Shown: positions 1-10,910, counted from the first letter of the stretch. The stretch: 15,945 bases of DNA from Collybiopsis luxurians FD-317 M1 (GCA_000827265.1 KN834755.1:798686-814630), one strand, 5' to 3'. Numbers and translations are program-made. Notes: generated by a model not told the origin, from the sequence alone.

Positions 1-1971
1 CGCTGTTTATTGCAGGCGTGTTCGGGATCGCAGCTGGAGGAGCGAATAACTTTACAACACTCGCTTCGTTAGTTGCTTGCTTGGGTTTTGGGGTGGGTGG
101 AAAGTGTGTATATGTCTTGTCTTTGGTTGTTCGTTGGGTCATGCTGAAAATGTGATGGTGCAGTTTACCGGTGGATGGTAAGCGGCTTACGCTCCGTTTC
201 AGCCACTTTTACATTTCACGTACGAAACTGAAGAGACTTTTCTTTCTTTTAGGCGCAATTTTCCTCGAGAACATACCCAAATCCCACCAAGTGAGCGGGA
301 CTGCCATTCCATTCAACAGAAGCCTAGCTGATGTCTTTCGATCCTGCAGTGGCTGTTGACATTACTCTCAGTCTGGTGGGCCGCCGGACAGCTTTTTGCT
401 TCGTTGATCTCCTGGCCATTGATAGGCAACTTTTCGTGCGCATCATCAGACGATTGTACAAAAGCTAATAATATGGGCTGGCGGTATACCTTGTCAGCTA
501 CTCTTTCTCTTGAACCTGAATATTGGGACTGACTACCTTTTTCAGTTACACTTTGTCAGTCATGCGCTGTTGTCTCCAGTATGCGTAGAAGTCTTATTCT
601 AACTTTTGTTTCTTTCAATAGAGGCGGTTTAACACTCGTCATGTGGATTTTGCGATACGTCGTGTTTAATCTGCAAGAGTCCCCCAAGTACCTTGTTGCA
701 AAAGGGCGCGATGAGGATGCTATCAAAGTAAGTGTTTTCTTTTTTTTACTTTTGCGAGGAACGCGTCAATTATACTAAATGTACGTAGGTTTTGCAACAC
801 ATTGCGCGTGTCAACGGCAAATCCCTCAGCCTCACCTTGGAAGACCTCCAAGCTGTAGCTGTATCGCATGGACAGACCGCGACTGCTGGCCCTGTTTCAA
901 TGTCAACCTGGCAGATCATCAAGAACTCCTTCTCCTCGTTCTCATTGTAAGCTTCAACGATGTACTTTTATCCATTTGAAGAACAAGAGATATTTAGATC
1001 GCACGTCAAACCCCTTTTCTCTACTCGTCGTCTGGCTATCAACACCTCAATCACTATTGCCCTCTGGGGGTATGTGCGATTTCTTCTGAATCTCATACTA
1101 TTCTTACTAATAAATCCCTTGACTTACTCAGCCTCATCGGACTCGCATACCCCCTCTTCAACGGGTTCATCACTCTATACCTCACGACCCACGTCGCAGC
1201 TTCCACCAGCGTCTTCGTCACTTACCGAAACTACGTTATCATCTCCGTCCTCGGTGTCCCAGGGTCCATCATTGCCTGCCTCGTCGTGGACTGGACCCGG
1301 AAGGACCCAAGCAAGTTTTCGATTGGGGGACGAAAACTCACGATAGCCGTTTCCACTGCGCTGACTGGGGTGTTTTTGTTCTTATTCACGACGAGTACGA
1401 AGGCGGAAGATGTTTTGGCGTATTCGTGTGTTACGTCGTTGACGCAGTGAGTGTTTCTAATTCTGATATATGTAAACGAGTGTTGGGGCTTATGGTGTAT
1501 GGTATACCTAGAAACGCTGTGAGTTTGATTTTATCTTTCTCTCCGCCTATGTAGTCTCTTAAGCTATACACAGATGTATGGTGTCCTTTACGCCTACACG
1601 CCCGAAGTCTTCCCTGCCCCTCATCGAGGGACAGGAGACGCCTTATGCTCTGCCTTCAACCGGATGACCGGCCTACTCGCTCCCGCGATCAAGATCGTGA
1701 CAACTCCAGCTTCCGGAGGCGCTTCGCAAGCCGCTGCGAATGGGTGAGTCATTCTAGAAAATCATTATCATTGTGCACAAGTTAAGGGGGTCGGGCTGGG
1801 TGTGACAGACCCATCTTCGTTTCAGCGTCACTGTTCCTCTTCTCTGCCATCCTTATGCTGCTGCTTCCCATCGAGGTGAATCTCCGGAAATTCGGGAAAT
1901 TCCCGTTGGCGGAACTTGACACTTGCTGATAACTATTTCTGTGACAGACGGCTGGTAAAGCTGCACTTTGA
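1..1971 (+). CDS. MFS transporter of the sugar-porter/SV2-like type, 3' part (5' end outside window)
   Basis: Twelve exons join in phase to 411 codons plus TGA: 3-103, 164-177, 253-290, 350-492, 546-554, 622-727, 789-946, 998-1069, 1132-1446, 1555-1743, 1809-1875, 1948-1971. All introns are GT-AG. The product is a polytopic membrane protein expected to move a small solute across the plasma membrane; the substrate cannot be told. Family marks seen: the GFGVGGNLPVDG loop, then AIFLE, an LLTLLSVWWAAGQ helix, GWRYTFYTLGG, an ESPKYL motif followed by GRDEDAIK before the long central loop, VVDWTRKDP in the second half, YTPEVFPAPHRGTG, and the C-terminus LLPIETAGKAAL. The first two or three helices lie upstream of the window. 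No in-frame stop or frameshift is seen, so this is probably a working host gene. The weakest boundary is the 108-nt intron 1447-1554. Naming the MFS superfamily is safe; the subfamily is inference. Confidence 0.93.
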
Positions 1972-2515
1972 CCCACTTCTTGTCAATGATGATTATCCAT
2001 AATGCTAATGCTAATGACCATGTATCGTTTTTGCTCTCTATATATGTACCCCCCAACCCTTAGCTTGCCCCCTGGTAATGGACGCGTCGGTACGCACCCA
2101 TCGCGCGAGTGGGGCAAGTCACGTTCCCGCATTTTCTTTCGGCCTTCTGCCGCTTGCATGGGCCGAAGGGAAGTGGTGGTAGATTACTGTATTCATTCAG
2201 CATGGAATATATGAAAGGCATCGTTGAATACAAAGTTTAAAACGACATAATTCGCGACCTAATGCGATGATCGTGCCAACCCAAAAGCTTAAGGTGACGA
2301 ATAATAGGCGCTCGATTGCCGTACGCTGCCGCCGCACTTGAATTCGGCAATTCTTCGAGTCAACCAGTCGGCATCTGTGCTGAATATAGTGTTACCTTTA
2401 TCCAAAACTTTATCTTTTGAGTCTGAGACAGATGAATTCGACGAAAGAGCGACAATGATTGATCGAGCGGAAAGATAAGGTATATTAAAACATACAACCA
2501 CTTTCTCTTTTCATC
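1972..2515. other. intergenic spacer, convergent 3' ends
   Basis: This spacer lies between the TGA of the + strand transporter and the TGA of the - strand membrane-protein gene, so it should hold both 3' UTRs. Small ORFs occur on both strands, but none resembles a known protein or shows splice-consistent extension. I see no RNA gene or repeat here. Confidence 0.6.
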
Positions 2516-3850
2516 TCAAACTATCCCATACGAACTTCCCAAACCTATCTCATCCGAACTTCCCAAACATTCCTCGGTATTTTCGTCCATAGAAGGAGCA
2601 CCACCGATCGACGATCCTGTTTCTAGCGTATATCCTGCCGGTGTCACCATCGTCCCTCTCTCTTCGATCCGACTCACCGTTTCTTTCCGTATATGTACTT
2701 GGGGAGGCTTGCAGCACCAAGTCTTGTCGACATCAGTCTTATCTATCTTGCTGACATCCTGGCTGCTGGATTTCTTCTGGACAACTTTGCCCGACTCGGC
2801 CTGGTCCGACTGCAGAATTTGAGTGGGGTGGGCCGTTATTAGAGCCGCGGTCGAAATAATGCCCTTTAGAAGGTCATTAACGCAGAAAAGTAGCTGAGAT
2901 GATAATGAACAAACCGAAATCTGGGGCATTGAGTCGAAGACAATATACTTTACTGAGTGTTAGCCGGAGCTCTAACGGAAACAAGGGAAGCGAGATTCCA
3001 TACATTAGCATTCATCTTCAGGGTGTAAAGCACGAGGATAGTCAGCAACGAGGCCGAGATTGTTCCAAATTGGATCCTGAAAGACTGAGATTAGTCTCGA
3101 CGTATTTGTAAATCGCCGGGAGCCTAGTGAGCACTGACAAAGCTAAGAAAAAATAAGCTTTATGTGACTTGGATTGGAGATCTCTGGTCTGGAGGGCAAT
3201 GAATAGAACTGAAGCAATTCGTTAGCACTAGAACGTAAGTATGGGATAAACGCTCAAAACCTACTTATGGGCATAGCAACGAGCGTATTCGTCACCAACG
3301 AAAGTCCGAGTAAAGCTCCCCGCCAGTGCAAAATTCCGTCCATGTACGAATTTTGACCTGGCAAACTTTGGCTGACATTGTGAATGGATTTGTATCCACA
3401 ACCTTGTGCAAAATCAGTGAGCTATGATAAACAGCTTTAATGTCTCTAATCCTACCGATAGATGCCACCATCGAACAACCGGGAAGAAAGAGTGATTTAC
3501 AAAATGTGGAACATCCAGTACTGGTTAGCGCAATATATGCCCGGTACAACTATGGCAATGGATCGGGAAAAATGCAGAGAGATGAGTTACAGGCACGCAC
3601 TGCAAAGGAATCGGACACAAGACTATATATAAAGACTATGAATATTGAATATCAAACGATGCATTGACGAGAGTACCCACATAGTAGTTACATAGATGGC
3701 TTGTTTAATCACATTGGTGGGCACCCAGAGCTCTCTCAAATAAGCGTAGGCACCATGAGGTACCCCCTGGTACGAGACGAATGCAACAAAGCCACGAGCG
3801 AAATTTATCAAAACGTGTGCTGTTGACAACGCAAACAGTCGATAGCGAGG
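2516..3850 (-). pseudogene. basidiomycete multi-TM (seven-helix, DUF6533/6534-like) protein gene, 5'-truncated
   Basis: Six - strand exons join in phase: about 3850-3677, 3549-3456, 3402-3265, 3208-3169, 3076-3004, 2947-2516 (TGA). They encode hydrophobic helices in the order usual for Agaricomycete seven-TM proteins of unknown function: FALSTAHVLINFARGFVAF, then WVPTNVIKQAIYVTTMW, LYRAYIA, LPGCSMVASIG, GALLGLSLVTNTLVAMPI, IQFGTISASLLTILVLYTL and a last helix at SLSSQLLFCVND, where related proteins have a Y-S-N-S-L-L..L-N-A-R motif. A polar, Ser/Lys-rich tail of about 100 residues follows, as expected for a cytoplasmic tail. No internal stop is present. The first helix and start codon are missing: upstream of about 3838 the DNA turns into an unrelated gene on the other strand. 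The 92-nt intron 3168-3077 and the absence of the usual G-D residues before Y-R are the least certain points. It may be a dead fragment or may use another start. Confidence 0.62.
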
Positions 3851-4578
3851 CCCTTCCAGAATATGGCGTGCAGGTTTACATGACCCCAGACACTGTCAGT
3901 GCCATTAGCTGCCAGGTGCTGGAAAAGTAAGCTCTCAGTCGCTGATTCCACTCCACTCTTCTTTTGTGAATCGTTCTTCCCAGCCGTTTAGTATTCACTG
4001 GAATATCTGAGCCAGTTTCATGTCCACTACGGGCTTTCTGAAAGTCGATGGCCAGGGTTGTGGCGCCAAAGTCTTTCTCGGGTTCAACTCTGACATCCCT
4101 GGATCTAAGTTCTTCGCCGCGTTGTCTTATGCTTCGATGCCCGATTTGGATTTTCTGTGACTTTCGATAGGTGACGACCTGCACTTGGACGATCCTAGCT
4201 TCGAAAAAATCGGAACCATCTCCTTGGACGGAGCAAGCGGACGACTGTCCATTAGGTCAAGTGGGTATAGCGTCAGGTTATTTATATCACTGCATGTTAA
4301 ACCGTTTCTTTAGATCAAGGCCAGAGGACGCATGCCCAACAGTCCAATTCATGGTTGTAGTCAAACCTCGGAATCATTTCGTCACCTTTGTGTTTGGGTA
4401 CTGCCCGGTGGGTGAGTGATATGTAAAGTCATTTTGTAAGTTCACTATTGACCGTGGATGTTTCCTATCAGAAGGTACCTCGACTCATATGATTGAGAGA
4501 GAGATTTCCCCGATGCCAGATAGCGTAGAACTAGTTCACAACGGAGTGTTATACTCGATGAGCGAAGTCGATCTATAG
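3814..4578 (+). pseudogene. DUF7918-like protein, pseudogene with two TGA codons
   Basis: Four exons join in one frame: about 3814-3926, 3992-4264, 4314-4411, 4472-4578 (TAG). Blocks typical of the fungal DUF7918 family (function unknown) appear in order: VDSEALPEYGVQV, then IHW, TTGFLKVDGQGCGAKVF, a loop ending FFAALSYA, DDLHLDDPSFEKIGTISL, and VVVKPRNHFVTFVFGYCPV near the C-terminus. In-frame TGA codons sit at 4008-4010 and 4158-4160; everything else keeps frame across three plausible introns. The first 15 or so residues of the family are not found. An in-frame ATG at 3781 exists, but it lies in sequence that encodes the membrane protein on the other strand, so it is probably accidental. 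The later exons (after 4160) look undamaged. The family call rests on remembered pattern, not on a search. Confidence 0.68.
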
Positions 4579-5263
4579 CCTAGGGGCACTAAGGCTTGTA
4601 GTCCCTTTTCTTTCACCTTTCCGTGATTCCTATTTGCGCATGCCATGTTATATAAACTTATTCCCAATTCGAGGAGTCTAACAAACCGGACGGTGAATTC
4701 AACAAGAAGATTCGGAACGTTAAGCCTGCGAGCTTATCGTTCTTTTGAATGATATCAGGGAGGACAGTGGGTTAATTAAATTTCAACATGCGTATCTCAA
4801 AAATATGTGGTTGAAACTATCGACTCGTTGAAAATTGAAAATCATCATAAATAGCATAATCTGCCTCGGTTACGGTGTGGCATCGACTGTTCAGGAATGA
4901 GACACGCAAAAGACAGTGCTACTTGTCACGTACTCGTGCAGAGTGTCCTGGAGCAAGATCTTACAGCGAGCACATCTCTTTTGACGATCCGTGCTACAAG
5001 TAGTAATGTATTATCAACACTTGTGAGGCATGACGAGAAAAACTGTTCTTCACAATAAACAAATCAAGCCGAGAGGGAACCATGCAAAAGCGGTGATAAT
5101 TCCACCTGCGAAACTGGTGCTAAGCAAAAAAGGTGCCTTTCCAATACACCATGCTCGCTCTTTAAAAATACCCAGGCATTTTGCGACGCATCCCATTTAC
5201 AAATAACCATGGTCGTTCACAGGCATTTACGGTCCCCTGTAAATGCGCCTCCGTCTCATATCG
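4579..5263. other. intergenic, no gene recognised; one inverted repeat
   Basis: AT-rich sequence with no ORF or splice pattern I can support on either strand. Near the end, GCATTTAC (5223-5230) and GTAAATGC (5239-5246) form a perfect 8-bp stem with an 8-nt loop, just before the 37-bp tandem array. Its role is unknown. Confidence 0.55.
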
Positions 5264-5484
5264 CCTGTCCTATTATTGGTATCCCTATAAATCAGCCCTC
5301 TGTCCTATATTACCGGTATTCCTATAAATCAGCCCTCTGTCCTATATTATTGGTATCCCTATAAATCAGCCCTCCGTCCTATATTACCGGTATCCCTATA
5401 AATCAGCCCTCCGTCCTATATTATTGATATCCCTATAAATCAACCCTCTGTCCTATTTTCGGTTTCCCTATAAATCAGCCCTCG
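5264..5484. repeat. minisatellite, about six copies of a 37-bp unit
   Basis: The segment CCCTATAAATCAGCCCTC recurs at an exact 37-bp step (CCT at 5284, 5321, 5358, 5395, 5432), with the last step 35 bp (5467). Units alternate between a TATTGGTAT and a TACCGGTAT core, so there is also a 74-bp higher-order period. Each unit holds TATAAAT, but no gene start follows directly, so a promoter role is not supported. Confidence 0.9.
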
Positions 5485-5778
5485 TACTATTATCCTTGCT
5501 CGCTATTGCAGTCCGCAGGAAATCTATAGTCTCATTTCCTGCAGGGATTGTCGCCCGCGGCAAATGGACACGGGGAGATATCGTTCATGTTTCATGCACG
5601 CAATCTTTCCGTGTGCTTTTGCCGACAGTGACTGTCCCATTTCCAGTGATATCTGCCCCCCCATTGTGACTGTACCCATCCGATACCTCTGATGTTTTTG
5701 GTATATATCTCGCTAAACATGACAAAAAATATGTGTATTCATGAATAATATCTAATGCAACATGGGTTGCCAAAATAT
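5485..5778. other. spacer downstream of the transposase gene, with a hairpin
   Basis: No gene is seen. GCAGGAAAT (5515-5523) and ATTTCCTGC (5534-5542) make a perfect 9-bp inverted repeat around a 10-nt loop. This stretch should contain the 3' UTR and perhaps the 3' end of the KDZ element, but I could not match any terminal inverted repeat to the other side. Confidence 0.5.
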
Positions 5779-8700
5779 TCAGTCTTCTCCAAGTTCGAAT
5801 TCGTCGTCCATCTCTAATTCAACATTGAGAGCCACATTAGGGATTGAGCTGGCAGATCCATCAAGGTAGGCCAAAACACCTTTGGCTCTTGCTCGAACTG
5901 GAGCCCAGTCAGAGAGCCATCTTTGAGCACGCTCTTGTTTGATGTGTGCTTGTTTGTGGCTGTAAGCGATTAGGCCATCCTTGAGCGCCACATCTATGTC
6001 CATCCGGCGATTCGACTGTTGGAGCCACCACTCAGCTCGATGGGTGGTATATGTGATGACCCGGCGCATTTCTTCGTCAACCAAGAGCAGCTCTTCACAA
6101 GAATGCTGAGCCCTTGCTCGTGCTTTGCACCACTCAACTCACAAACCTGTTCATAGCTATATAAGAACTTGAGAATCGAGAGAAGCTGGCATAAATACTC
6201 ACTCGCATTCACATTGTCCTCATCCACCTCTGAGCCCGAAATGGTATACCATATCCATGACAGTGTGCATTTCATTTCCCCTAATGCCAATACTGGGTTG
6301 ATCGGATCAGCTGTCAGCATGTTTGAGATGTTATCATCCAACATCTCATTGACTTCTTCCTCCGACACCCCAGCTTGAATCTGAGCCACCCGTAGCATCT
6401 CTTTCTCTTCTGCAGAGAGTGCCCTTTCACCTATGCCACAGATATCTGACCCTTTCAGCTCCCGGAAGGTTTCCTGCCACTTCCTGGGTCCTTTAAGACT
6501 CAACAGACATTTGCGGGCATTCTTGTACTGTATTTGAAGAAGCTTGATACGGAGTTCGATTGACTGCTGAAGCTCTCAGCACGACATCTCATATTTTTGA
6601 CCGGTAGCTGTCCGCGAGGTATGAATGTAGGCCACTTTTCAGGTACACAGCTGACCACGTAGTTTTGAAAGAAACTCCAAACACTGGGCCTCTTGGATTT
6701 CACACTCAACTTGACACAAGTGCGGGATCTGTGCTCATAGATTACTATCCAGAGAGGAGGGAAGTAGGAGCGGAATTTTGTGTGGATTATCCTTGAGTTC
6801 TTTGAAATTGGGGACATCGGTGAGGGGGGAGGTTACAAATGGCATTTGAAGCTTTTGGCTGTTGCAAACACAACTGAGATGGCGAATAATGTTGATCTTG
6901 GAACGTTCAATGCTATGAGAGTTAGTTTTGCCTTTTGACTTTGTGCTCACATCACACTCGAAGATTTGTCTTAAGGGAGTTTTAGGCATGAGATAGTGAC
7001 AGAGGAGGAGCGAGACTTACTGATGACGTTCCACTTCTATGAGGTGCATCATCAACTCCTCAGGTGTATCTTCTGAAAAAGCAGATGCTGAATGAGGCTC
7101 CTCTTGTAGCTGGTCGGCATTGCAATTCAATTGTCTACGAGCAAAGTCCTTGCGAAGCTTAGAAACTGTTAACTCTGGAATCAAAGTGTTCATTACACTG
7201 GGTCAACGGATAGGAGGATGATGTACAAACCAGATTCGGGAAGCTCAAAGGGACAAAAGACAGACGTGTCCAGGGAGTCCTTTTCCCACTTCTGGACTTC
7301 TTCCTCCCATTGAATGAGAAGCTCGGGGTGAGAGGCCTTCATTCCTGCAGTGAAAGCCTCGAATGCCCGGTGGTGAATGATTGCCCAAGGGATCATGCCA
7401 GTCAGTTTTCGCTTCAGTGTGAGATCTAATTATTAGAATGAGACAAACTCGATTGACTCTATGGAAAAAGAACTGACATACTGATATTCTTTGTCTTCAG
7501 CCAGTTCCAGTAGTTGCAGTAGTCATTCAAAGCATCCGACCGACCTCCCGCGCACATCATCGACAATGAAGGTGCTGCATTGTTAAGCCAAGACCACTGC
7601 CGTTCGGGTCCTTCTCTGTCTGTGATACCTGAGTTGGGAGTATAGTTGAATGAGAACTGAGGGCAGCATTTTTTGGTATGACCAATGAGATGGAGTTTAG
7701 GCATGCAAAACTGAATCGAGCAATTGGGGGACATTTGCAGATCCTGCGGCATGTGCTTCATTCGACTGTAAAAGTTCCGCCACCACTGACATGCTATATT
7801 GTAGGACATCAAGATGAAGGCAATAGATGTGGCCGCAATCGCTGAAAGGAAAATGTAGTCCATGGGAGCATAGCTAAAAAAGGAGTGCTTTAGCTTCGTC
7901 GGTGAATTGGAGCAAATTCATGGGACATACGCTTCCCCTCATAAAAGATCCCCTACACTGAGGTAACATTCATGTCTTGTGCAACTGCATGCACCAATAC
8001 CTTGAGTGCGACACCCTTTATGACATTTGTTGTTGGCATTGTCAATGCTACTGAAGGAGGAACAACCACTGATCTGCGGACTGATGGGGGAGGTGACTAA
8101 TGATTAACCAGGAGTACGTTACCTCTGTTTGCTTTCCGCAGTGTGTGCTGAGAAAACTCAAATACTTTGCAGGCTCAATGACTACACCCCAACCGGGGGA
8201 AAGGTGTGGGTCTGCATCGTCATGTTTGCATTGACGAGACTTCTGTTTGAAGTTGGCATCTTGAGCAAGAAATAGAGTATATAACCAGCTGGAATGAGTT
8301 AGCAAAACATGAATTTGAGCGATCATTGAACTGAAGACTGAAACTCACCGATTAGAAGCCTCCCACCATACTGATGGTAGGCTGATGTCTGGGTGAGGAC
8401 ATGCTCGACAAGGGACAATCAGAGACTGTGGGGCTGTTCCAGCAATCCCTGATGGATCATGCCCATGACCGAATCACTTCAGTTCTTTGATGTTTCGCCA
8501 TTGTCGCAGAATGAGCATAAATTGTGCCAGACGATCCTGTCATTCTTATGAGCTACAATCTCATCCTCAGATGTGGCACAATGAACATACCGGAGGCTGA
8601 TGTAGGCCAGTACCATCGGTAAGCTCTTCCAGAGATCAATAAAAGTCAGTTGGACTAATATGACTGCAAAGATTTAGTACATGAAAGCATCGTAAAATGT

Positions 8701-9566
8701 TCACTGTGGCTGCTGTTTGAGGTTCCTGACCTGTTGCAGGCCACCATCCTACTTCAAGCAGCTGCTTGTGATGCTGAGGCGCACCTATGCACCTGCAGTA
8801 GGCAATCGAGACTTCATGGATACTGTTGGAATGGATAACATGAAAGTTGGTGTGAGCTGGTGTTATGTGGTTACAATATTCACCGGAGAGATGACCAAGC
8901 TGGTATTTGAGACCAAGGGAATGAAGAGAAACTTGTATAAAGCAGGAACCATCCCATTTCTGCATGTTACAGTCAACCCGTGATTCCAGCAGATGGAATA
9001 AAATTTACCTCGATGGAATGAAGAGGGAGGGAGCGATGACTGCATAGAATGCACTTTTGACAGTGAGGAAAACCACCGGTACAGTCTTTACAGCAATAGA
9101 CCCCATCGGAAGTGTGACATTCAATGCAAGTGCTCCTGCGTGAAAGCCACAGACAACCACGACCATCACAGGTGATATGGGAATCAAGATAGCTGTCCCA
9201 GTATTGCACCAACCATCCAACTAACAGTGCGTCCTAGATTAATATGCCACCATAAGCTAAATCCATAAGCAGTAAGACATGGATGACACCTACTGAACTT
9301 GCATATTGTTTGCGTCAAATCTTAATTTCTATCCCTGCCTCTCATTCTGCAGACTCTATAGGGTCTGACACTGCTAGGCTTTTAGGTACTGAGAAGTCCT
9401 CATCCTGTTTATCTTTTCTGAATTTGACCTCACAGATTCTACGAGAGCTGGTGCTTGATGAATATATGGACCAAGCCTTATCGTCAGAGGAGCTAGGAGA
9501 TTTGGACTTGGATACAGAAGGTTCATCGTCATAGTCTCTAGCTTGTTTTTTATGAGTGCAGCCCAT
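5779..9566 (-). pseudogene. KDZ-type transposase with CxC2-like zinc cluster, complete but with eight in-frame TGA codons
   Basis: Eleven exons join in phase into 1077 codons from ATG 9566 to TGA 5779: 9566-9294, 9233-9009, 8959-8591, 8536-8349, 8288-8123, 8073-7931, 7873-7482, 7425-7231, 7174-7021, 6969-6203, 6137-5779. KDZ proteins are RNase H-fold cut-and-paste transposases. After a Ser/Lys-rich N-terminus comes a Cys/His cluster (C127-x2-C130, C139-x2-C142, C149-x2-C152, H157, H163), then SLHSLGLKYQLGH, GWWPATGQEPQTAAT, CRACPHPDISLP, WLYTLFLAQDANF (Asp362), YNIACQWW (480 is Asn, usually Asp), PKLHLIGHTKKC, DREGPERQWSW (Glu542), AFEAFTAG, FELPES, PLLLPSSL, GPRKWQETFRELKG, KCTLSWIWYTISGSEVD, EWCKARARAQ and YTTHRAEWWLQQ. 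TGA codons lie at 9342, 9315, 8636, 8474, 7939, 6735, 6639 and 6576 (lowest base), mostly where I expect Arg. No frameshift is seen. The length suits a full-size family member. Confidence 0.93.
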
Positions 9567-9614
9567 GTATGTAGGAGACCGATAGGTATAAGTGTAATGT
9601 CACGCATATCTAAC

Positions 9615-9745
9615 GCTCTCTCAAACCCTCATTTATTGCTCTCAGAAATGGGCCAAAGTTCAGGAAATTGATGACCGGTTCTGCTCTCATTCTCAAACCC
9701 TCTATTTATCGCTCTCGGAAATGGGCCAAAGTTCAGGAAATTGAT
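9615..9745. repeat. two-copy direct duplication, 73-bp offset
   Basis: About 58 bp (9615-9672) recur at 9683-9745; the shared part ends in AAATGGGCCAAAGTTCAGG. Two substitutions between copies are TG against CG (9637/9710) and CA against CG (9643/9716), both CpG-type. Small indels mark the first third. The second copy lies inside the acidic ORF. Confidence 0.85.
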
Positions 9746-10042
9746 TTAAAAACTGCAGCATTGTCCATTCAATCTTTGTCTTCTTTACCCTCATTCCTCC
9801 CACTCATGCAGCCACTTGAATGTTCAGAGGATGAGGATTTTTGGTCCGACTCATCAGAATATAGTACCGATGACTCAACAAGTTCTGGCTCCGATACAGA
9901 GCAAGACTGTCACAGCTCAGATTCGGACAGCAATCCTGATGAAGATAAATTGCCGCACGATTGGGGGCTCACATCAGAAGCACTACAGTGCCAACTGATC
10001 TTATTTCGCCAACACTGGGTGACTGACAATGAGGTACATTGA
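9668..10042 (+). CDS. hypothetical acidic, Ser/Asp/Glu-rich ORF
   Basis: A 124-codon open frame whose middle is strikingly acidic and serine-rich (for example SEDEDFWSDSSEYSTDD and SSDSDSNPDEDKLPHDW), followed by an amphipathic stretch QCQLILFRQHWVTDNE. Such composition is common in nuclear proteins and in N-termini of some transposon-encoded proteins, but I recognise no family. A possible splice from GAG 10030-10032 to 10086 would add NTPEEVHLTFE before a TAG at 10119. It is read toward the upstream gene, away from the transposase. It could be a real small gene, an exon of a decayed one, or chance. Confidence 0.3.
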   Translation: MMTGSALILKPSIYRSRKWAKVQEIDLKTAALSIQSLSSLPSFLPLMQPLECSEDEDFWSDSSEYSTDDSTSSGSDTEQDCHSSDSDSNPDEDKLPHDWGLTSEALQCQLILFRQHWVTDNEVH

Positions 10043-10910
10043 CTTTTCTTATCTGAATCCATGTGGTACTGACTCAAGCTAGTAGAACACTCCAGAAGAG
10101 GTGCACTTGACCTTTGAATAGTATGCAGTGGCTAACCAGGGTTTGTGCAGGAAGATTTCCAGTGAAAAGCTGCTCTTTTGTGCTCAGAGACCACCAGCTT
10201 TATAATGATAACAGTCGACAATCTGGATGTACGTGCTTCACTCTGCATGTTGAGTGTAAATTTCCTGAGGCTAGTTTAGTACATTTGCGCACCTCTGCCA
10301 TACATAGATGAGCCTTATGTCGCTGTTATTTGTGGGCTTAAAGTGGGCTTTTTCATATCATGGTCAGTACGTTCATTGTCTATGGCAGTTATATCCTCAT
10401 GAATGAGTTTGCCATTTAGGAATGTTGCACAAAATCACATTCAAGTTGTCGGTGCCCAATATTCCTTTCACACCACCATTTTCAAGGCCCATCTATGCTA
10501 CCTTTGGGCTATCATTGGACAGGAAGCAGTTCTGTTATCCAAAGATGGCTATACTGAAACAGATGTCAGTCCTGTTATCCCACCCAATACTACATTTTCA
10601 CAGTACTGGCATTGTTTGTGGAGTAGCTGGGTTTGGGATGATACTCCAGTACCTCCAATGTATCCACCTCAATAATTGTACTCTTGTATAGCATATGTTT
10701 GTTTCCTCCATATGTTGACTGTTCTTATGAGAGAGCCTTCACAATTCAATGCCTACCTTCCCTGAGTTCAATCTCAGTTAGCTTTAGTACCATTGCAGAC
10801 AAGCAGATACAGGTTATGAAGACACACTATAACAACACAGTGAATAGCTCACAATTGCTTCAGTGTTCCCAATCCCTACTTAAGCTGTTATTCACATACC
10901 ATTTAACATC

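Noticed and set aside
960..1346. 128-codon + strand ORF inside the transporter
   Set aside because: It is a shadow frame across an intron and two true exons; the spliced transporter frame explains this region with conserved motifs.
4158..4171. 14-nt GT..AG segment that would remove the second TGA of the DUF7918-like gene
   Set aside because: It is far too short for a fungal intron, and removing 14 nt would break the frame that continues correctly downstream.
3876..4184. 102-codon - strand ORF upstream of the membrane-protein fragment
   Set aside because: It has no hydrophobic first helix and is antisense to recognisable DUF7918-like coding blocks; judged a shadow.
5284..5484. TATAAAT in each 37-bp unit as promoter boxes, or the array as CRISPR
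   Set aside because: No gene begins just downstream on either strand, and the units are head-to-tail without unique spacers, in a eukaryotic setting.
9283..9534. 83-codon + strand ORF at the transposase 5' end
   Set aside because: It is antisense to transposase exon 1, which is in frame and phase with the zinc-cluster exon. The acidic look mirrors the Ser/Lys-rich coding on the other strand.
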